In this document: positions 25,270-34,128 of the stretch, piece after piece
Position numbering within the stretch: the stretch's first letter is position 1
Layout of the letters: every line of letters starts with the position of its first letter
Assembly: GCF_001274785.1 (NCBI RefSeq)
Contig: NZ_LHPI01000025.1
Coordinates: 62,001-126,000, forward strand
Length of the DNA: 64,000 nucleotides
Source of the DNA: Vibrio hepatarius
GTDB taxonomy: Bacteria > Pseudomonadota > Gammaproteobacteria > Enterobacterales > Vibrionaceae
Direction: 5' to 3'
Program-made: the position numbers and the translations under genes
Notes under the pieces: model-generated
Told to the model about the DNA's origin: nothing
What the model saw: the letters and a program-made list of their open reading frames with translations, nothing else
The model's database searches: none

Positions 25270-26484
25270 CTAACGTTGAACAGAGAGCAGTTCAGCCGCC
25301 CACGCTACGGCGTTATCGTAACATTCGCTCAACGTATCTTGTGATAAGTGCAGTGCCTGACAGAGTTGAGAAACGTCATCCCATTCGGCACGCTCATAGG
25401 CTTTAATCAGAGAGAGCAATTGACCCAGCGCACCGCTTTCTTCAGTCAGGGCGAGTTTGATTGCTTTATCAATCGGCACTTCGGCAATGATCTGTTCAAT
25501 AGGTAAGTCGAGCAAACTATCAAGTAGCGAGAACATACCCATCAAAAAGGCTTTGCTTGGGTCTATGTTCGATAGCTGTTTATGGACAAGCAGTTCACAG
25601 AAACGTGCACGTTGGATCGACAGGCCGTATAGGTAGTCTGGTTTTTGGCTATCCGTCGACGCAAGCGCCACCAAAGAGATGAACTTACGAATCTTGTCTT
25701 CACCAAGATAAACCAGTGCTTGCTTAAACGATTGGATTTTCTTTTTCACCAGAGAGGACGAGTTAACGTAAGTCAGCAGCTTGTACGACAACGTAACGTC
25801 TTTACTGATCAAGGCTTCTACTTTCTCGTAGTCAATGCGCTCATGTGAAATTTCAGTGAGCAACTGGATGATGCTCATAAATGAAGGCTTCAGCGCTTTA
25901 CGTTGAATCATCTCAGGTTTGCTAAAGAAGTAACCTTGAAAATAGTCAAAGCCGATTTGCTTCGCGTGCTCAAACTCTTCGTAAGTTTCCACCTTCTCGG
26001 CTAGGAACTTAATGCCTGTTTTTGCAAAGCGGTCGATGAACAGCTGCGCTTTTGGCAGCGGTACAATACGAATATCAAACTTGATGATGTAGATATAAGG
26101 AAGAAACTCGCGCCAAGCTTTGGAAGGGACGAAATCGTCAAGTGCGATTTTATACCCCAGTTGGGACATTTCTTTAACCGCTTCTAACAGTTCATCTGTT
26201 GGTTCGCAGTCTTCGAGAATTTCGATAACCAGACTGTCAGCAGGAAAGAGGGTCGGTACGCGGTTGATCAGGCTTTTATAAGGGAAGTTAACAAAGCCAA
26301 GCTTGTCACCCAAGGTCGCGTATTGAGTAGAGAGTACATGATCGGAAAGCAAACGGCTTGTCGCTTCCTCGGCATCAATGACCGGGAAAGTATTTTTAGG
26401 TCCATCCCTAAAAAGAAGTTCGTATCCAAACGTTTTTTTATCTTTATCCAGTATTGGTTGCCTGGCAACGTACGAATATTTCAA
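25270..26484 (-). CDS. cdgJ: EAL-HDOD domain protein (CdgJ-like)
   Basis: A protein of 404 residues. The EAL domain (about 1-200) keeps most phosphodiesterase residues: Glu in YELLFRDG, Asn in GFVNFP, Glu in LVIEILE, the pair in ALDDF, Lys in IKFD, Glu in LAEKVET and Gln in YFQGYFF. Loop 6, normally DFG(T/S)GYSSL, is replaced by DDFVPSKAWREF. An HDOD domain (about 205-400) follows. In V. cholerae the equivalent protein affects motility and biofilm. The start is a TTG at 26482-26484, after AAGG with 8 bases spacing. Upstream codons lack family similarity. Operon with ychJ. Confidence 0.85.
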   Translation of the reverse strand: MKYSYVARQPILDKDKKTFGYELLFRDGPKNTFPVIDAEEATSRLLSDHVLSTQYATLGDKLGFVNFPYKSLINRVPTLFPADSLVIEILEDCEPTDELLEAVKEMSQLGYKIALDDFVPSKAWREFLPYIYIIKFDIRIVPLPKAQLFIDRFAKTGIKFLAEKVETYEEFEHAKQIGFDYFQGYFFSKPEMIQRKALKPSFMSIIQLLTEISHERIDYEKVEALISKDVTLSYKLLTYVNSSSLVKKKIQSFKQALVYLGEDKIRKFISLVALASTDSQKPDYLYGLSIQRARFCELLVHKQLSNIDPSKAFLMGMFSLLDSLLDLPIEQIIAEVPIDKAIKLALTEESGALGQLLSLIKAYERAEWDDVSQLCQALHLSQDTLSECYDNAVAWAAELLSVQR

Positions 26485-26610
26485 GATGTTTACCTTGCTC
26501 GGAGAATAAATCAACAACTCACAGCAGTATCACTGCTGTACAAAAAAACGGAACAAGCATTCTGGGTCGTCAATCAACCGTATGAAAGTGGTCAACGTTA
26601 GACAAAGTTT

Positions 26611-27336
26611 TTACAAAAATGGTCTGGTTTGTAGCTCTATATTTTTTTTATCGCATACCAGTACGGACCCTTGAGTGTACCAATCCCCTAAGACAATTCT
26701 AGTATTAGTCGATTGATTCGTCTCAAATATGTGGACATCAGGACGGTGAGTATGACCATGAATCATCAAATCAACTTGGTGCATTTCCATCACGCGTTCG
26801 ACTTCACTTTGAGTCACGTCCATGATTTCAAGAGACTTAGTTTTTTTATCGTCTCTGATATCAGATTGAATTTTACTGACAATTTTCTTTTTAATAAACA
26901 TCGGGATGCGATTAAACAGCCATTGCAGCCATTTTTTATTCACTTTTTCACGAAACTTCAAATAACTGACATCTTGTGTGCAAAGTGTGTCCCCATGTAG
27001 TACCACTGCTTTTCGGCCATACAGATCAATCACAGTTTCATCACCAAGCAGTGTGATCCCTGTTTGCTTAGCAAATCGTTTGCCGACCAAAAAGTCACGA
27101 TTACCTTTGGTAAAGAAGCACGGCACGCCAGCATCGGTCAATTGCTTGAACTCACCCCGGACAAAGTTTGCAAAATCGGATGTGTCGTCGTCACCAATCC
27201 AAAAATCAAATAAGTCTCCCAGGACATAGAGCGCATCAGCTTTGACGGCTTCTTCTCTCATAAACTGAGCAAAACAGTGATTGATAGTGGGAGTCGCAGG
27301 GGAAAGATGGAGATCGGAGATAAATAGCGTGGACAT
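26611..27336 (-). CDS. lpxH: UDP-2,3-diacylglucosamine diphosphatase LpxH
   Basis: A membrane-associated enzyme of 241 residues that produces lipid X in lipid A synthesis. The metallophosphoesterase motifs are clear: FISDLHLS at the start, LGDLFDFWIGDD, KGNRDFLVG, VLHGDTLCT and HGHTHRPDVH. It lies 65 bases downstream of ppiB on the same strand and divergent to cysS, the gene order cysS-ppiB-lpxH known in E. coli. The frame has a weak ribosome-binding site (CCGAG). Confidence 0.95.
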   Translation of the reverse strand: MSTLFISDLHLSPATPTINHCFAQFMREEAVKADALYVLGDLFDFWIGDDDTSDFANFVRGEFKQLTDAGVPCFFTKGNRDFLVGKRFAKQTGITLLGDETVIDLYGRKAVVLHGDTLCTQDVSYLKFREKVNKKWLQWLFNRIPMFIKKKIVSKIQSDIRDDKKTKSLEIMDVTQSEVERVMEMHQVDLMIHGHTHRPDVHIFETNQSTNTRIVLGDWYTQGSVLVCDKKNIELQTRPFL

Positions 27337-27367
27337 AAAACTCGGTTACCTACTGGAATGGGCAAGA

Positions 27368-27393
27368 GGGAGGAACCGATAAGGGCTCCTCCC
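27368..27393. repeat. Inverted repeat between ppiB and lpxH
   Basis: GGGAGGA (27368-27374) and TCCTCCC (27387-27393) have a 12-base loop. It lies 9 bases past the ppiB stop and before the lpxH start. No T-run, so it may slow transcription or protect the mRNA end rather than terminate. Confidence 0.4.
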
Positions 27394-27401
27394 AACCATC
27401 A

Positions 27402-27896
27402 TTATTCTTCGATGGTTGCGCCAGTGATTACCACGTCTTCCAGTGGTACATCTTGGTGCATGCCGTAAGAGCCAGTGCTTACGCCTTTGATTTTGTTGAC
27501 TACGTCCATGCCTTCAACAACTTCGCCGAATACGCAGTAACCCCAACCGTCTAGGCTTTCGCTACGGAAATCTAGGAAAGTGTTGTTGTTCACGTTGATA
27601 AAGAACTGAGAGCTTGCTGAATGCGGCTCCATAGTACGAGCCATCGCGAGTGTACCGACTTTGTTGCTTAGGCCGTTGTTCGCTTCATTTTTAATTGGAG
27701 CGCGAGTTGGTTTTTCACGTAAACCAGACTCCATACCGCCACCTTGAATCATGAAACCGTCGATAACACGGTGGAATAGCGTGTTGTCGTAGAAACCATC
27801 ACGGCAGTACTGTAGAAAGTTCGCGCTTGTTTCCGGTGCTTTTTCTTCATTAAGCTGAATTTTGATGTCACCAAAATTAGTGTGAAGGGTGATCAT
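27402..27896 (-). CDS. ppiB: Peptidyl-prolyl cis-trans isomerase B
   Basis: A cytoplasmic cyclophilin of 164 residues, as in E. coli PpiB. It starts MITLHTNFGDIKIQL. The active-site motif FHRVIDGFMIQGGG is present, as are the peptide-binding SSQFFINVNNNTFLD and the closing GYCVFGEVVEGMDVV. It catalyses proline isomerisation in protein folding. Divergent from cysS, with about 200 bases between them for both promoters. Confidence 0.95.
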   Translation of the reverse strand: MITLHTNFGDIKIQLNEEKAPETSANFLQYCRDGFYDNTLFHRVIDGFMIQGGGMESGLREKPTRAPIKNEANNGLSNKVGTLAMARTMEPHSASSQFFINVNNNTFLDFRSESLDGWGYCVFGEVVEGMDVVNKIKGVSTGSYGMHQDVPLEDVVITGATIEE

Positions 27897-28098
27897 GATT
27901 ATGTCCTTTACATATGTTTTTGATTTGAACCAGAGATTCTATCTCAACTTTTCGGACATTAACATGCGAAAAGTCGAGGCTAAGTGATGAGTATAGGCAT
28001 TATTGGGCGGTTTTTACGCTTTGTAGGGATTACTTAACATGGCTCGAATTGATATACTGACCCACTATTTTGTTTAACCTAATAATTAGATAGAGATC

Positions 28099-29481
28099 AT
28101 GTTAAAGATATATAACACACTCACAAGACAGAAAGAGGAATTCAAACCAATCAATGCTGGCAAAGTCGGCATGTATGTCTGTGGGGTAACCATCTACGAT
28201 CTCTGTCACATCGGTCACGGCCGTACGTTTGTTTCGTTTGATGTCGTGGCTCGCTACCTGCGTTACCTGGGTTATGATCTTACCTTTGTACGTAACATCA
28301 CAGACATCGACGACAAAATCATCAAACGTGCGAATGAAAATGGCGAGAGCTGTGATTCATTGACTGAACGTCTGATTGGTGAAATGTACGCAGATTTTGA
28401 TGCGTTGAACATGAAGCGCCCTGATATCGAACCGCGCGCGACGCAATACATCGATGAGATCATCGAATTGGTTGAGAAACTGATTGAGCGTGGTTTTGCG
28501 TACGTTGCTTCTAACGGTGACGTTATGTTTGAAGTAGGTAAGTTCGACGAGTACGGCAAGCTGTCAAAACAAGATTTGGACCAGCTTCAAGCCGGTGCCC
28601 GCGTTGACGTAGAAAGTGCAAAACGCAGCCCGCTAGACTTTGTTCTGTGGAAAATGTCTAAGCCGGGCGAACCAACATGGGAATCTCCATGGGGCCCAGG
28701 TCGCCCAGGTTGGCACATTGAATGTTCAGCAATGAACTCGTCAATTCTTGGTAACCACTTTGATATCCACGGTGGCGGTTCTGACCTGCAGTTCCCGCAC
28801 CATGAAAACGAAATCGCACAATCTTGCTGTGCACACGGCACTCAGTACGTTAATACTTGGATGCACAGCGGCATGGTGATGGTGGATAAAGAGAAGATGT
28901 CTAAGTCGCTTGGCAACTTCTTCACTATTCGTGATGTATTGCAGCACTACGATGCGGAAACCGTGCGTTACTTCCTGATGTCTGGTCACTACCGTAGCCA
29001 ACTGAACTACAGCGAAGAAAACCTCAATCAAGCACGTGCTTCTTTAGAACGTTTATACACTGCGCTACGTGGTCTAGATCAAACAGCTTCTGCAGCGGGT
29101 GGTGAAGAGTACGTGTCGCGTTTTGCGGCAGCGATGAACGATGACTTCAATACACCAGAAGCTTACTCAGTTCTGTTTGATATGGCGCGTGAAATCAACC
29201 GTCTGAAAACAGAAGACTTATCGTCAGCGAGTTCTCTAGGTGCGCTAATGCGTGAACTTGCGGATGTGATTGGTATTTTACACCAAGAGCCAGAAGCCTT
29301 CCTAAAAGGTGACGCAGGTAACGATGACGAAGTCGCTGAAATTGAAGCGCTAATTAAGCTTCGTAACGACAGCCGCGCAGCAAAAGATTGGGCGAACGCA
29401 GATATGGCGCGCGACAAGCTGACGGAAATGGGTATCGTTCTGGAAGATGGTCCAGAAGGTACAACGTGGCGTCGTAAATAA
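28099..29481 (+). CDS. cysS: Cysteinyl-tRNA synthetase
   Basis: A class I synthetase of 460 residues, the usual length. Zinc ligands are in MYVCGVTIYD, WHIECSAM and HHENEIAQS. The HIGH motif (CHIGHGRT) and KMSKS (DKEKMSKSLGNFF) are intact. The C-terminal anticodon-binding part has the DALIA-type helical bundle and the ending DGPEGTTWRRK. It charges tRNA-Cys. A strong terminator follows. Confidence 0.97.
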   Translation: MLKIYNTLTRQKEEFKPINAGKVGMYVCGVTIYDLCHIGHGRTFVSFDVVARYLRYLGYDLTFVRNITDIDDKIIKRANENGESCDSLTERLIGEMYADFDALNMKRPDIEPRATQYIDEIIELVEKLIERGFAYVASNGDVMFEVGKFDEYGKLSKQDLDQLQAGARVDVESAKRSPLDFVLWKMSKPGEPTWESPWGPGRPGWHIECSAMNSSILGNHFDIHGGGSDLQFPHHENEIAQSCCAHGTQYVNTWMHSGMVMVDKEKMSKSLGNFFTIRDVLQHYDAETVRYFLMSGHYRSQLNYSEENLNQARASLERLYTALRGLDQTASAAGGEEYVSRFAAAMNDDFNTPEAYSVLFDMAREINRLKTEDLSSASSLGALMRELADVIGILHQEPEAFLKGDAGNDDEVAEIEALIKLRNDSRAAKDWANADMARDKLTEMGIVLEDGPEGTTWRRK

Positions 29482-29492
29482 TCAACCTTTCT

Positions 29493-29520
29493 AAAGGGCT
29501 GTAAATACAGCCCTTTTCTT
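29493..29520 (+). terminator. Intrinsic terminator of cysS
   Basis: AAAGGGCTGT (29493-29502), loop AAAT, ACAGCCCTTTT. A clean hairpin with T-run about 12 bases past the cysS stop. Confidence 0.88.
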
Positions 29521-29553
29521 TGTTTATAATTTGGTTTGTGTAGGTACCAATCT

Positions 29554-30132
29554 GTGGCTCAGATGTATTTCTATTACTCCGCGATGAATGCGGGTAAATC
29601 CACCACTCTTCTTCAATCTTCATTTAACTATCAAGAACGCGGTATGACACCTGTCATTTTTACTGCCGCATTGGATGACCGCTATGGTGTCGGCAAAGTT
29701 AGCTCTCGAATTGGTCTGCAATCCGACGCACATTTGTACCGTAGTGATACCGATCTGTACTTTGAAATTGCCGCTCTGCATGAGGTAGAGCAACGCCACT
29801 GTATTTTGGTTGATGAGTGTCAGTTTTTAACTCGCGAGCAAGTTTATCAACTGACAGAAGTCGTGGATAAGTTGCGTATCCCAGTATTGTGCTATGGTCT
29901 GAGAACGGACTTCTTAGGTGAGCTGTTTGAAGGCAGTAAGTATTTACTTTCTTGGGCAGATAAACTGGTTGAGCTGAAAACTATTTGCCACTGCGGCCGT
30001 AAAGCCAACATGGTCATCCGTACTGATGAACACGGCAATGCGATTGCTGAAGGGGCGCAAGTGGATATTGGTGGTAACGACCGTTACGTATCGGTGTGTC
30101 GCCAGCACTATAAAGAAGCGATGGGGAAATAA
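29554..30132 (+). CDS. tdk: Thymidine kinase, type II
   Basis: A cytoplasmic enzyme of 192 residues that phosphorylates thymidine. P-loop YYSAMNAGKSTTLLQS, Walker B VDECQFL, and the lasso zinc residues CHCGRKA with the later VSVCRQH are present. I start at the GTG at 29554 because V(M)AQMYFYYSAMNAGKS aligns with E. coli Tdk (MAQLYFYY) and AGG lies about 10 bases upstream. The ATG two codons on (29563) is a possible alternative. Monocistronic between two terminators. Confidence 0.9.
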   Translation: MAQMYFYYSAMNAGKSTTLLQSSFNYQERGMTPVIFTAALDDRYGVGKVSSRIGLQSDAHLYRSDTDLYFEIAALHEVEQRHCILVDECQFLTREQVYQLTEVVDKLRIPVLCYGLRTDFLGELFEGSKYLLSWADKLVELKTICHCGRKANMVIRTDEHGNAIAEGAQVDIGGNDRYVSVCRQHYKEAMGK

Positions 30133-30148
30133 CCCCAACCGCAGACAC

Positions 30149-30179
30149 AAAAAACGGAGCATTCAGCTCCGTTTTTTGT
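30149..30179. terminator. Bidirectional intrinsic terminator
   Basis: ACGGAGC (30154-30160), loop ATTCA, GCTCCGT (30166-30172), with runs of A before and T after. Serves tdk and the convergent infA. Confidence 0.88.
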
Positions 30180-30198
30180 TGTATTCGATAATCAGAGA

Positions 30199-30417
30199 TT
30201 AACGAGCACGGAAGACGATGCGACCTTTTGATAGATCGTATGGAGTCATCTCTACAGTTACTTTGTCACCAGTAAGAATACGGATGTAGTTCTTACGCAT
30301 TTTACCAGAGATGTGAGCAGTAACTACGTGGCCGTTTTCTAGCTCAACACGGAACATTGTGTTTGGAAGAGTATCAAGGACTGTGCCTTGCATCTCAATT
30401 ACGTCTTCTTTAGCCAT
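30199..30417 (-). CDS. infA: Translation initiation factor IF-1
   Basis: 72 residues, the universal length. An S1/OB-fold protein: MAKEDVIEMQGTVLDTLPNT at the start, then GHVVTAHISGKMRKNYIRILTGDKV and TPYDLSKGRIVFR. It binds the ribosomal A-site during initiation. GAGG lies 6 bases upstream of the ATG. It is 81 bases downstream of bpt on the same strand, the usual aat-bpt-infA order. Confidence 0.98.
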   Translation of the reverse strand: MAKEDVIEMQGTVLDTLPNTMFRVELENGHVVTAHISGKMRKNYIRILTGDKVTVEMTPYDLSKGRIVFRAR

Positions 30418-30498
30418 TTAATCCTCTTTTAAAAAATGGGCAATTTTGCTCGCCGTATAATGCCGAACAAAATGAATTTAGTAAAGTTGGAGCGTATT

Positions 30499-31197
30499 CT
30501 ACCCTTGCCAACGCTGATTTACTAGCCTTTGATGGCGTTGAAAGCGGACTTTATAGCTCATTGCTGGGCATTCATCAATTTGATAACCAAGGTACAGCCA
30601 CTGTTTTCCTTCTCGCTGACAGTATTCCAATTGAATCAGTACCCCCAGTGTTCCTAGAGATATTTCGTAGTCCGGATCATAGAAGGTATAGAAGGCGCTG
30701 GCACTGTTAGTCAGGATGTCGGTAACGGCAATCGCGACCAGTTTATCGTCGTCATAAAGATGCAAATATTGGGTGTTAAGCCAATTACACTGTGAGAATT
30801 GGGCGAACTCATCCTGCTTAGGTGGATACATTGAACCGGTATGGTGACGCGCTTCGATGTAACGTGAGTAAAGGTCAAACCAACCATCGTCCATGTGTGA
30901 TTTGAACTCCCAGCGGAAATCTCGAGTCTTGCTACGTAGCCTTTTCTGGCTTTTTGACGGTTGGAAATCTGGCACAGCAACACGTAACGCTTCACAAGCT
31001 TGGCAGTTATCGCAATGGGGCTTGTAGATGGTATTTCCGCTGCGTCGAAATCCGTTAGCGAGTAACACTTCGTAATTTGAGGTTGTATGCATGGCAGGGT
31101 CAAGCGCCACTGCCACTCGTTCTTGTCGTTCGGTCAAGTAGCTACATGGATGGCTATCGGTTAGGCCAATACGGATTTGCTGAAGATCAGAGCTCAT
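30499..31197 (-). CDS. bpt: Aspartate/glutamate leucyltransferase Bpt
   Basis: A protein of 232 residues of the arginyl/leucyl-tRNA-protein transferase family. The N-terminal cysteines in CSYLTERQ and HCDNCQACEALRV, and the region SKSQKRLRSK, fit. The GNAT-like core (AVTDILTNSASAFYTFYDPDY, then YLGYQIDECPAMSYKVRF) is typical of Bpt. It adds leucine to proteins starting with Asp or Glu, marking them for ClpS/ClpAP. Its ATG overlaps the end of aat by 11 bases, so the two are coupled. Confidence 0.93.
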   Translation of the reverse strand: MSSDLQQIRIGLTDSHPCSYLTERQERVAVALDPAMHTTSNYEVLLANGFRRSGNTIYKPHCDNCQACEALRVAVPDFQPSKSQKRLRSKTRDFRWEFKSHMDDGWFDLYSRYIEARHHTGSMYPPKQDEFAQFSQCNWLNTQYLHLYDDDKLVAIAVTDILTNSASAFYTFYDPDYEISLGTLGVLIQLEYCQREGKQWLYLGYQIDECPAMSYKVRFQRHQRLVNQRWQG

Positions 31198-31915
31198 TTA
31201 TACCCTCTAGCGGTAATGTTAACCACTGTTCACTAAAACAACGTTTATCGATAGGCTCTTTTTTATAGGATAGCAGTGTTTGTGCAAATTCCTCTCGCTG
31301 CAATTCATACGCTCCCAAAGATTGAAGGTGAGGATTCATCACTTGGCAGTCGATTAACTTACCGCCAAACTGCTGAAAGTGGTGACAAAAGTACCACAGT
31401 GCGATTTTTGACGCGTTGGTGCTCAAGCTAAACATCGACTCGCCACAAAAAATCTGTCCTACGGAAATACCGTATAAACCGCCGATGAGTTTCTCATCTT
31501 GCCACACTTCAACAGAATGGCAGTTTCCTCGTTGAGCGAGTCGTTTATAGGCTGCACGCATATCTTCGTTTAACCACGTTTCTTCTTCGCTTCGTACAGC
31601 GGCACAGAAATCGATCACTGAGTCAGTGGCTTTATTTATACTTACCTTATAAGCGTGTTTTTTTTGAAATTTTTTGAGACTTTTGGCGGGTTTAAAAGTC
31701 ATAGGGTTAAATACTGCGCGCGGAGTAGGGCTCCACCATAAGATGGGTTCACCTGGCCCATACCAAGGGAAAATGCCATGCTGGTACGCAAGCAGTAATC
31801 GTTCTGGCGATAAATCACCACCAAAGGCAAGTAGACCGTTTGGGTCGGCAAGTGCGTTTTCAGGTGATGGAAACCATAATTCGTCTGGGTCTAGCTCAGT
31901 CAGATAAATTGCCAT
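31187..31915 (-). CDS. aat: Leucyl/phenylalanyl-tRNA-protein transferase Aat
   Basis: A protein of 242 residues. Family motifs are LWFPSPENALADPNGLLAFGGDLS, YQHGIFPWYGPGEPILWWSP, SVEVWQDEKLIGGLYGI, and GKLIDCQVMNPHLQSLGA. It adds Leu or Phe to proteins starting with Lys or Arg in the N-degron pathway. I start at 31913-31915 (MAIYLTELDPDELWF), which agrees with the family. The longer frame up to 31981 would overlap the divergent glycine-zipper gene. No strong ribosome-binding site is visible. Coupled with bpt. Confidence 0.93.
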   Translation of the reverse strand: MAIYLTELDPDELWFPSPENALADPNGLLAFGGDLSPERLLLAYQHGIFPWYGPGEPILWWSPTPRAVFNPMTFKPAKSLKKFQKKHAYKVSINKATDSVIDFCAAVRSEEETWLNEDMRAAYKRLAQRGNCHSVEVWQDEKLIGGLYGISVGQIFCGESMFSLSTNASKIALWYFCHHFQQFGGKLIDCQVMNPHLQSLGAYELQREEFAQTLLSYKKEPIDKRCFSEQWLTLPLEGINEL

Positions 31916-31934
31916 AAATACGAGGAAACAAGGT

Positions 31935-32390
31935 ATGAGAAAGTGGTTATGGATCTTATTGATTTTTCCTTTGCTTGCCAATGCGGCGTATGAAAGAAAT
32001 AAAGCTCGACCAGTAAATAATGTCGTGTTTGGCCAAGTTGAGACAGTCCGTTACATGACCCAACAGGATGTGGTTCGCGCAGAACACAGCGGTTGGGAGA
32101 CGCTGCTGGGGGCAGTGGTTGGCGGTGTGATAGGCAATCAATTTGGTGGTGGTCGAGGTAAAGAGGTCGCCACAGCGATTGGTGCGGTGGCGGGGGCGAC
32201 GATAGTAAGAAACCAAGCTCAGCAAGAATATAGAGTCGAATATCGTTTGGTAGAGATTTTGATCAAAACCGAAAAAGGTAAGTTGATTGACGTTATTCAA
32301 GATGTGGACAACAACATGCTGTTTGAGCGTGGTGATAGAGTTCGTATCCTCTATTTTGACGACGGAGTCAGAGTAGATAAAGAGTACTGA
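31935..32390 (+). CDS. Glycine-zipper 2TM-domain envelope protein
   Basis: A protein of 151 residues. A signal peptide (MRKWLWILLIFPLLANA, about 1-18) has no lipobox cysteine. The glycine-zipper segment LLGAVVGGVIGNQFGGGRGKEVATAIGAVAGA (about 57-90) resembles SlyB/17-kDa antigen-type proteins. A charged C-terminal domain (EYRLVEILIKTEKGKLIDVIQ) follows. It is probably periplasmic or outer-membrane associated. Function unknown. GAGGAAACAAGG precedes the ATG. Only 19 bases separate it from the divergent aat start, so the promoters must lie inside the opposite coding region or overlap. Confidence 0.8.
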   Translation: MRKWLWILLIFPLLANAAYERNKARPVNNVVFGQVETVRYMTQQDVVRAEHSGWETLLGAVVGGVIGNQFGGGRGKEVATAIGAVAGATIVRNQAQQEYRVEYRLVEILIKTEKGKLIDVIQDVDNNMLFERGDRVRILYFDDGVRVDKEY

Positions 32391-32548
32391 TGGCGAACTG
32401 GTAGTACTTCATCCTAAACTGCATAAATATCCTTGTTTAATGCCGCTTAGAGGCTAGTTTTACGCAAAGTTTTTAGATAGTCTGCAAGTACGAAGAATTT
32501 TTCATCGTCCGGTGAGTAAGGCTGGGCGAGCAAGGAATATCAATTTTA

Positions 32549-33829
32549 ATGGAAAGCCTTACGTTACAACCTATCAATAAAGTCAATGGTGAGGTTAACT
32601 TACCTGGTTCAAAAAGTGTTTCTAACCGCGCGCTACTTTTGGCTGCGTTGGCAAAAGGAACGACGCGTCTAACTAACCTGCTCGACAGTGACGATATCCG
32701 TCATATGCTGAATGCGTTGACCAAGCTTGGCGTTAAATATCAGCTTTCCGACGACAAAACCGTGTGTGAAGTGGAAGGTCTGGGCAAACCGTTTGAAGCG
32801 ACAGAAGCTCAAGAGCTGTTTCTTGGCAACGCGGGTACTGCGATGCGCCCATTGGCGGCAGCACTGTGTCTAGGCCGCGGCGAGTTTGTGTTAACCGGTG
32901 AGCCACGTATGAAAGAGCGCCCAATCGGCCATTTGGTGGATGCTCTAAAACAAGCTGGCGCGCAAGTCGAGTACTTGGAAAACGAAAATTACCCACCGCT
33001 TAAGATTACAGGTACAGGCCTCGCAGGCGGTACCGTCGAAATTGACGGTTCTATCTCAAGCCAGTTCCTGACCGCATTTTTAATGTCTGCGCCACTTGCG
33101 CAAGATGATGTGACGATCAAGATCATCGGTGAACTTGTTTCTAAACCGTACATCGATATTACGCTGCACATTATGGCGCAGTTTGGCGTTGAAGTTGAAA
33201 ACCGTGACTACCAAGAATTTGTCATCCGTAGCGGCCAATCATATGTTGCTCCTGGCGATTTCTTGGTCGAAGGTGACGCATCATCAGCGTCTTACTTTTT
33301 AGCGGCGGCGGCGATCAAAGGCGGCGAAATCAAAGTTACCGGTATTGGTAAGAAGAGTATTCAAGGTGACATTCAATTTGCTGACGCGTTAGAAAAAATG
33401 GGTGCTGAAATTGAATGGGGCGATGACTACGTGATCTCTCGTGTCGGTCAACTGAAAGCGGTTGATATGGACTTTAACCATATTCCAGACGCGGCAATGA
33501 CGATCGCGACGACAGCCTTGTTTGCACAAGGTACAACGGCAGTTCGCAACGTGTATAACTGGCGCGTGAAAGAAACAGACCGTCTTGCGGCAATGGCGAC
33601 TGAGCTGCGCAAAGTCGGTGCGGAAGTGGAAGAGGGTGAAGATTACATTATCGTCACGCCACCTGCGCAACTGAAGCACGCAGCGATCGACACCTATGAC
33701 GACCATCGAATGGCAATGTGTTTTTCGTTAGTTGCACTGAGTGACACGCCAGTGACCATCAATGACCCGAAATGTACCTCAAAGACGTTCCCAGACTACT
33801 TTGATAAGCTTGAGTCGTTAAGCTGTTAG
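32549..33829 (+). CDS. aroA: 3-phosphoshikimate 1-carboxyvinyltransferase (EPSP synthase)
   Basis: An enzyme of 426 residues in chorismate synthesis. Signatures are LPGSKSVSNRALLLAALAKG (phosphate-binding), LGNAGTAMRPLAAAL, GEPRMKERPIGHLVDAL, and GDASSASYFLAAAAI. The catalytic Asp/Glu and Lys regions near NWRVKETDRLAAMATELRKVG and DDHRMAMCFSL are present. A class I enzyme by these motifs. Monocistronic, with its own terminator. Confidence 0.97.
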   Translation: MESLTLQPINKVNGEVNLPGSKSVSNRALLLAALAKGTTRLTNLLDSDDIRHMLNALTKLGVKYQLSDDKTVCEVEGLGKPFEATEAQELFLGNAGTAMRPLAAALCLGRGEFVLTGEPRMKERPIGHLVDALKQAGAQVEYLENENYPPLKITGTGLAGGTVEIDGSISSQFLTAFLMSAPLAQDDVTIKIIGELVSKPYIDITLHIMAQFGVEVENRDYQEFVIRSGQSYVAPGDFLVEGDASSASYFLAAAAIKGGEIKVTGIGKKSIQGDIQFADALEKMGAEIEWGDDYVISRVGQLKAVDMDFNHIPDAAMTIATTALFAQGTTAVRNVYNWRVKETDRLAAMATELRKVGAEVEEGEDYIIVTPPAQLKHAAIDTYDDHRMAMCFSLVALSDTPVTINDPKCTSKTFPDYFDKLESLSC

Positions 33830-33840
33830 TCCATAGCATG

Positions 33841-33871
33841 AAAAAGCCAGAGTTTACGCTCTGGCTTTTTT
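33841..33871. terminator. Bidirectional intrinsic terminator
   Basis: AGCCAGAG (33845-33852), loop TTTACG, CTCTGGCT (33859-33866), with A- and T-runs on the two sides. Between convergent aroA and yciN. Confidence 0.88.
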
Positions 33872-33879
33872 CTGGTCGA

Positions 33880-34128
33880 CTATTTCTCTAGGGTAAATTC
33901 TTTAGATAAATGATGGGCTAAGTACTTAAACATGTTAAATACCGCGGTTGTTTTTGGCGTTGGCAACCCATTTTCATCCAAGAAGTATTCGCCTTTAAAT
34001 ACCAGCACGTCATCTTTTTCTTCGACGCTGTCAGCGCGCATGCCTTCGATATAGTCGGCGTGTTCTTGGATAACGTGGTTAGCGATCAACAACAGCTCAA
34101 ATTTTGAAATGACTTTCTTCTCACTCAT
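33880..34128 (-). CDS. yciN: YciN family protein (DUF2498)
   Basis: A protein of 82 residues. FKGEYFLDENGLPTPKTTAVFNMFKYLAHHLS matches the conserved half of E. coli YciN (83 residues). Function unknown. It is divergent from topA, the same neighbourhood as in E. coli. AAGAGTAAG precedes the ATG. Confidence 0.88.
   Translation of the reverse strand: MSEKKVISKFELLLIANHVIQEHADYIEGMRADSVEEKDDVLVFKGEYFLDENGLPTPKTTAVFNMFKYLAHHLSKEFTLEK

Noticed and set aside
26485..26517. Upstream start (TTG at 26517) for the EAL-HDOD gene
   Set aside because: The extra residues do not resemble the family, and the TTG at 26484 has a better-spaced AAGG.
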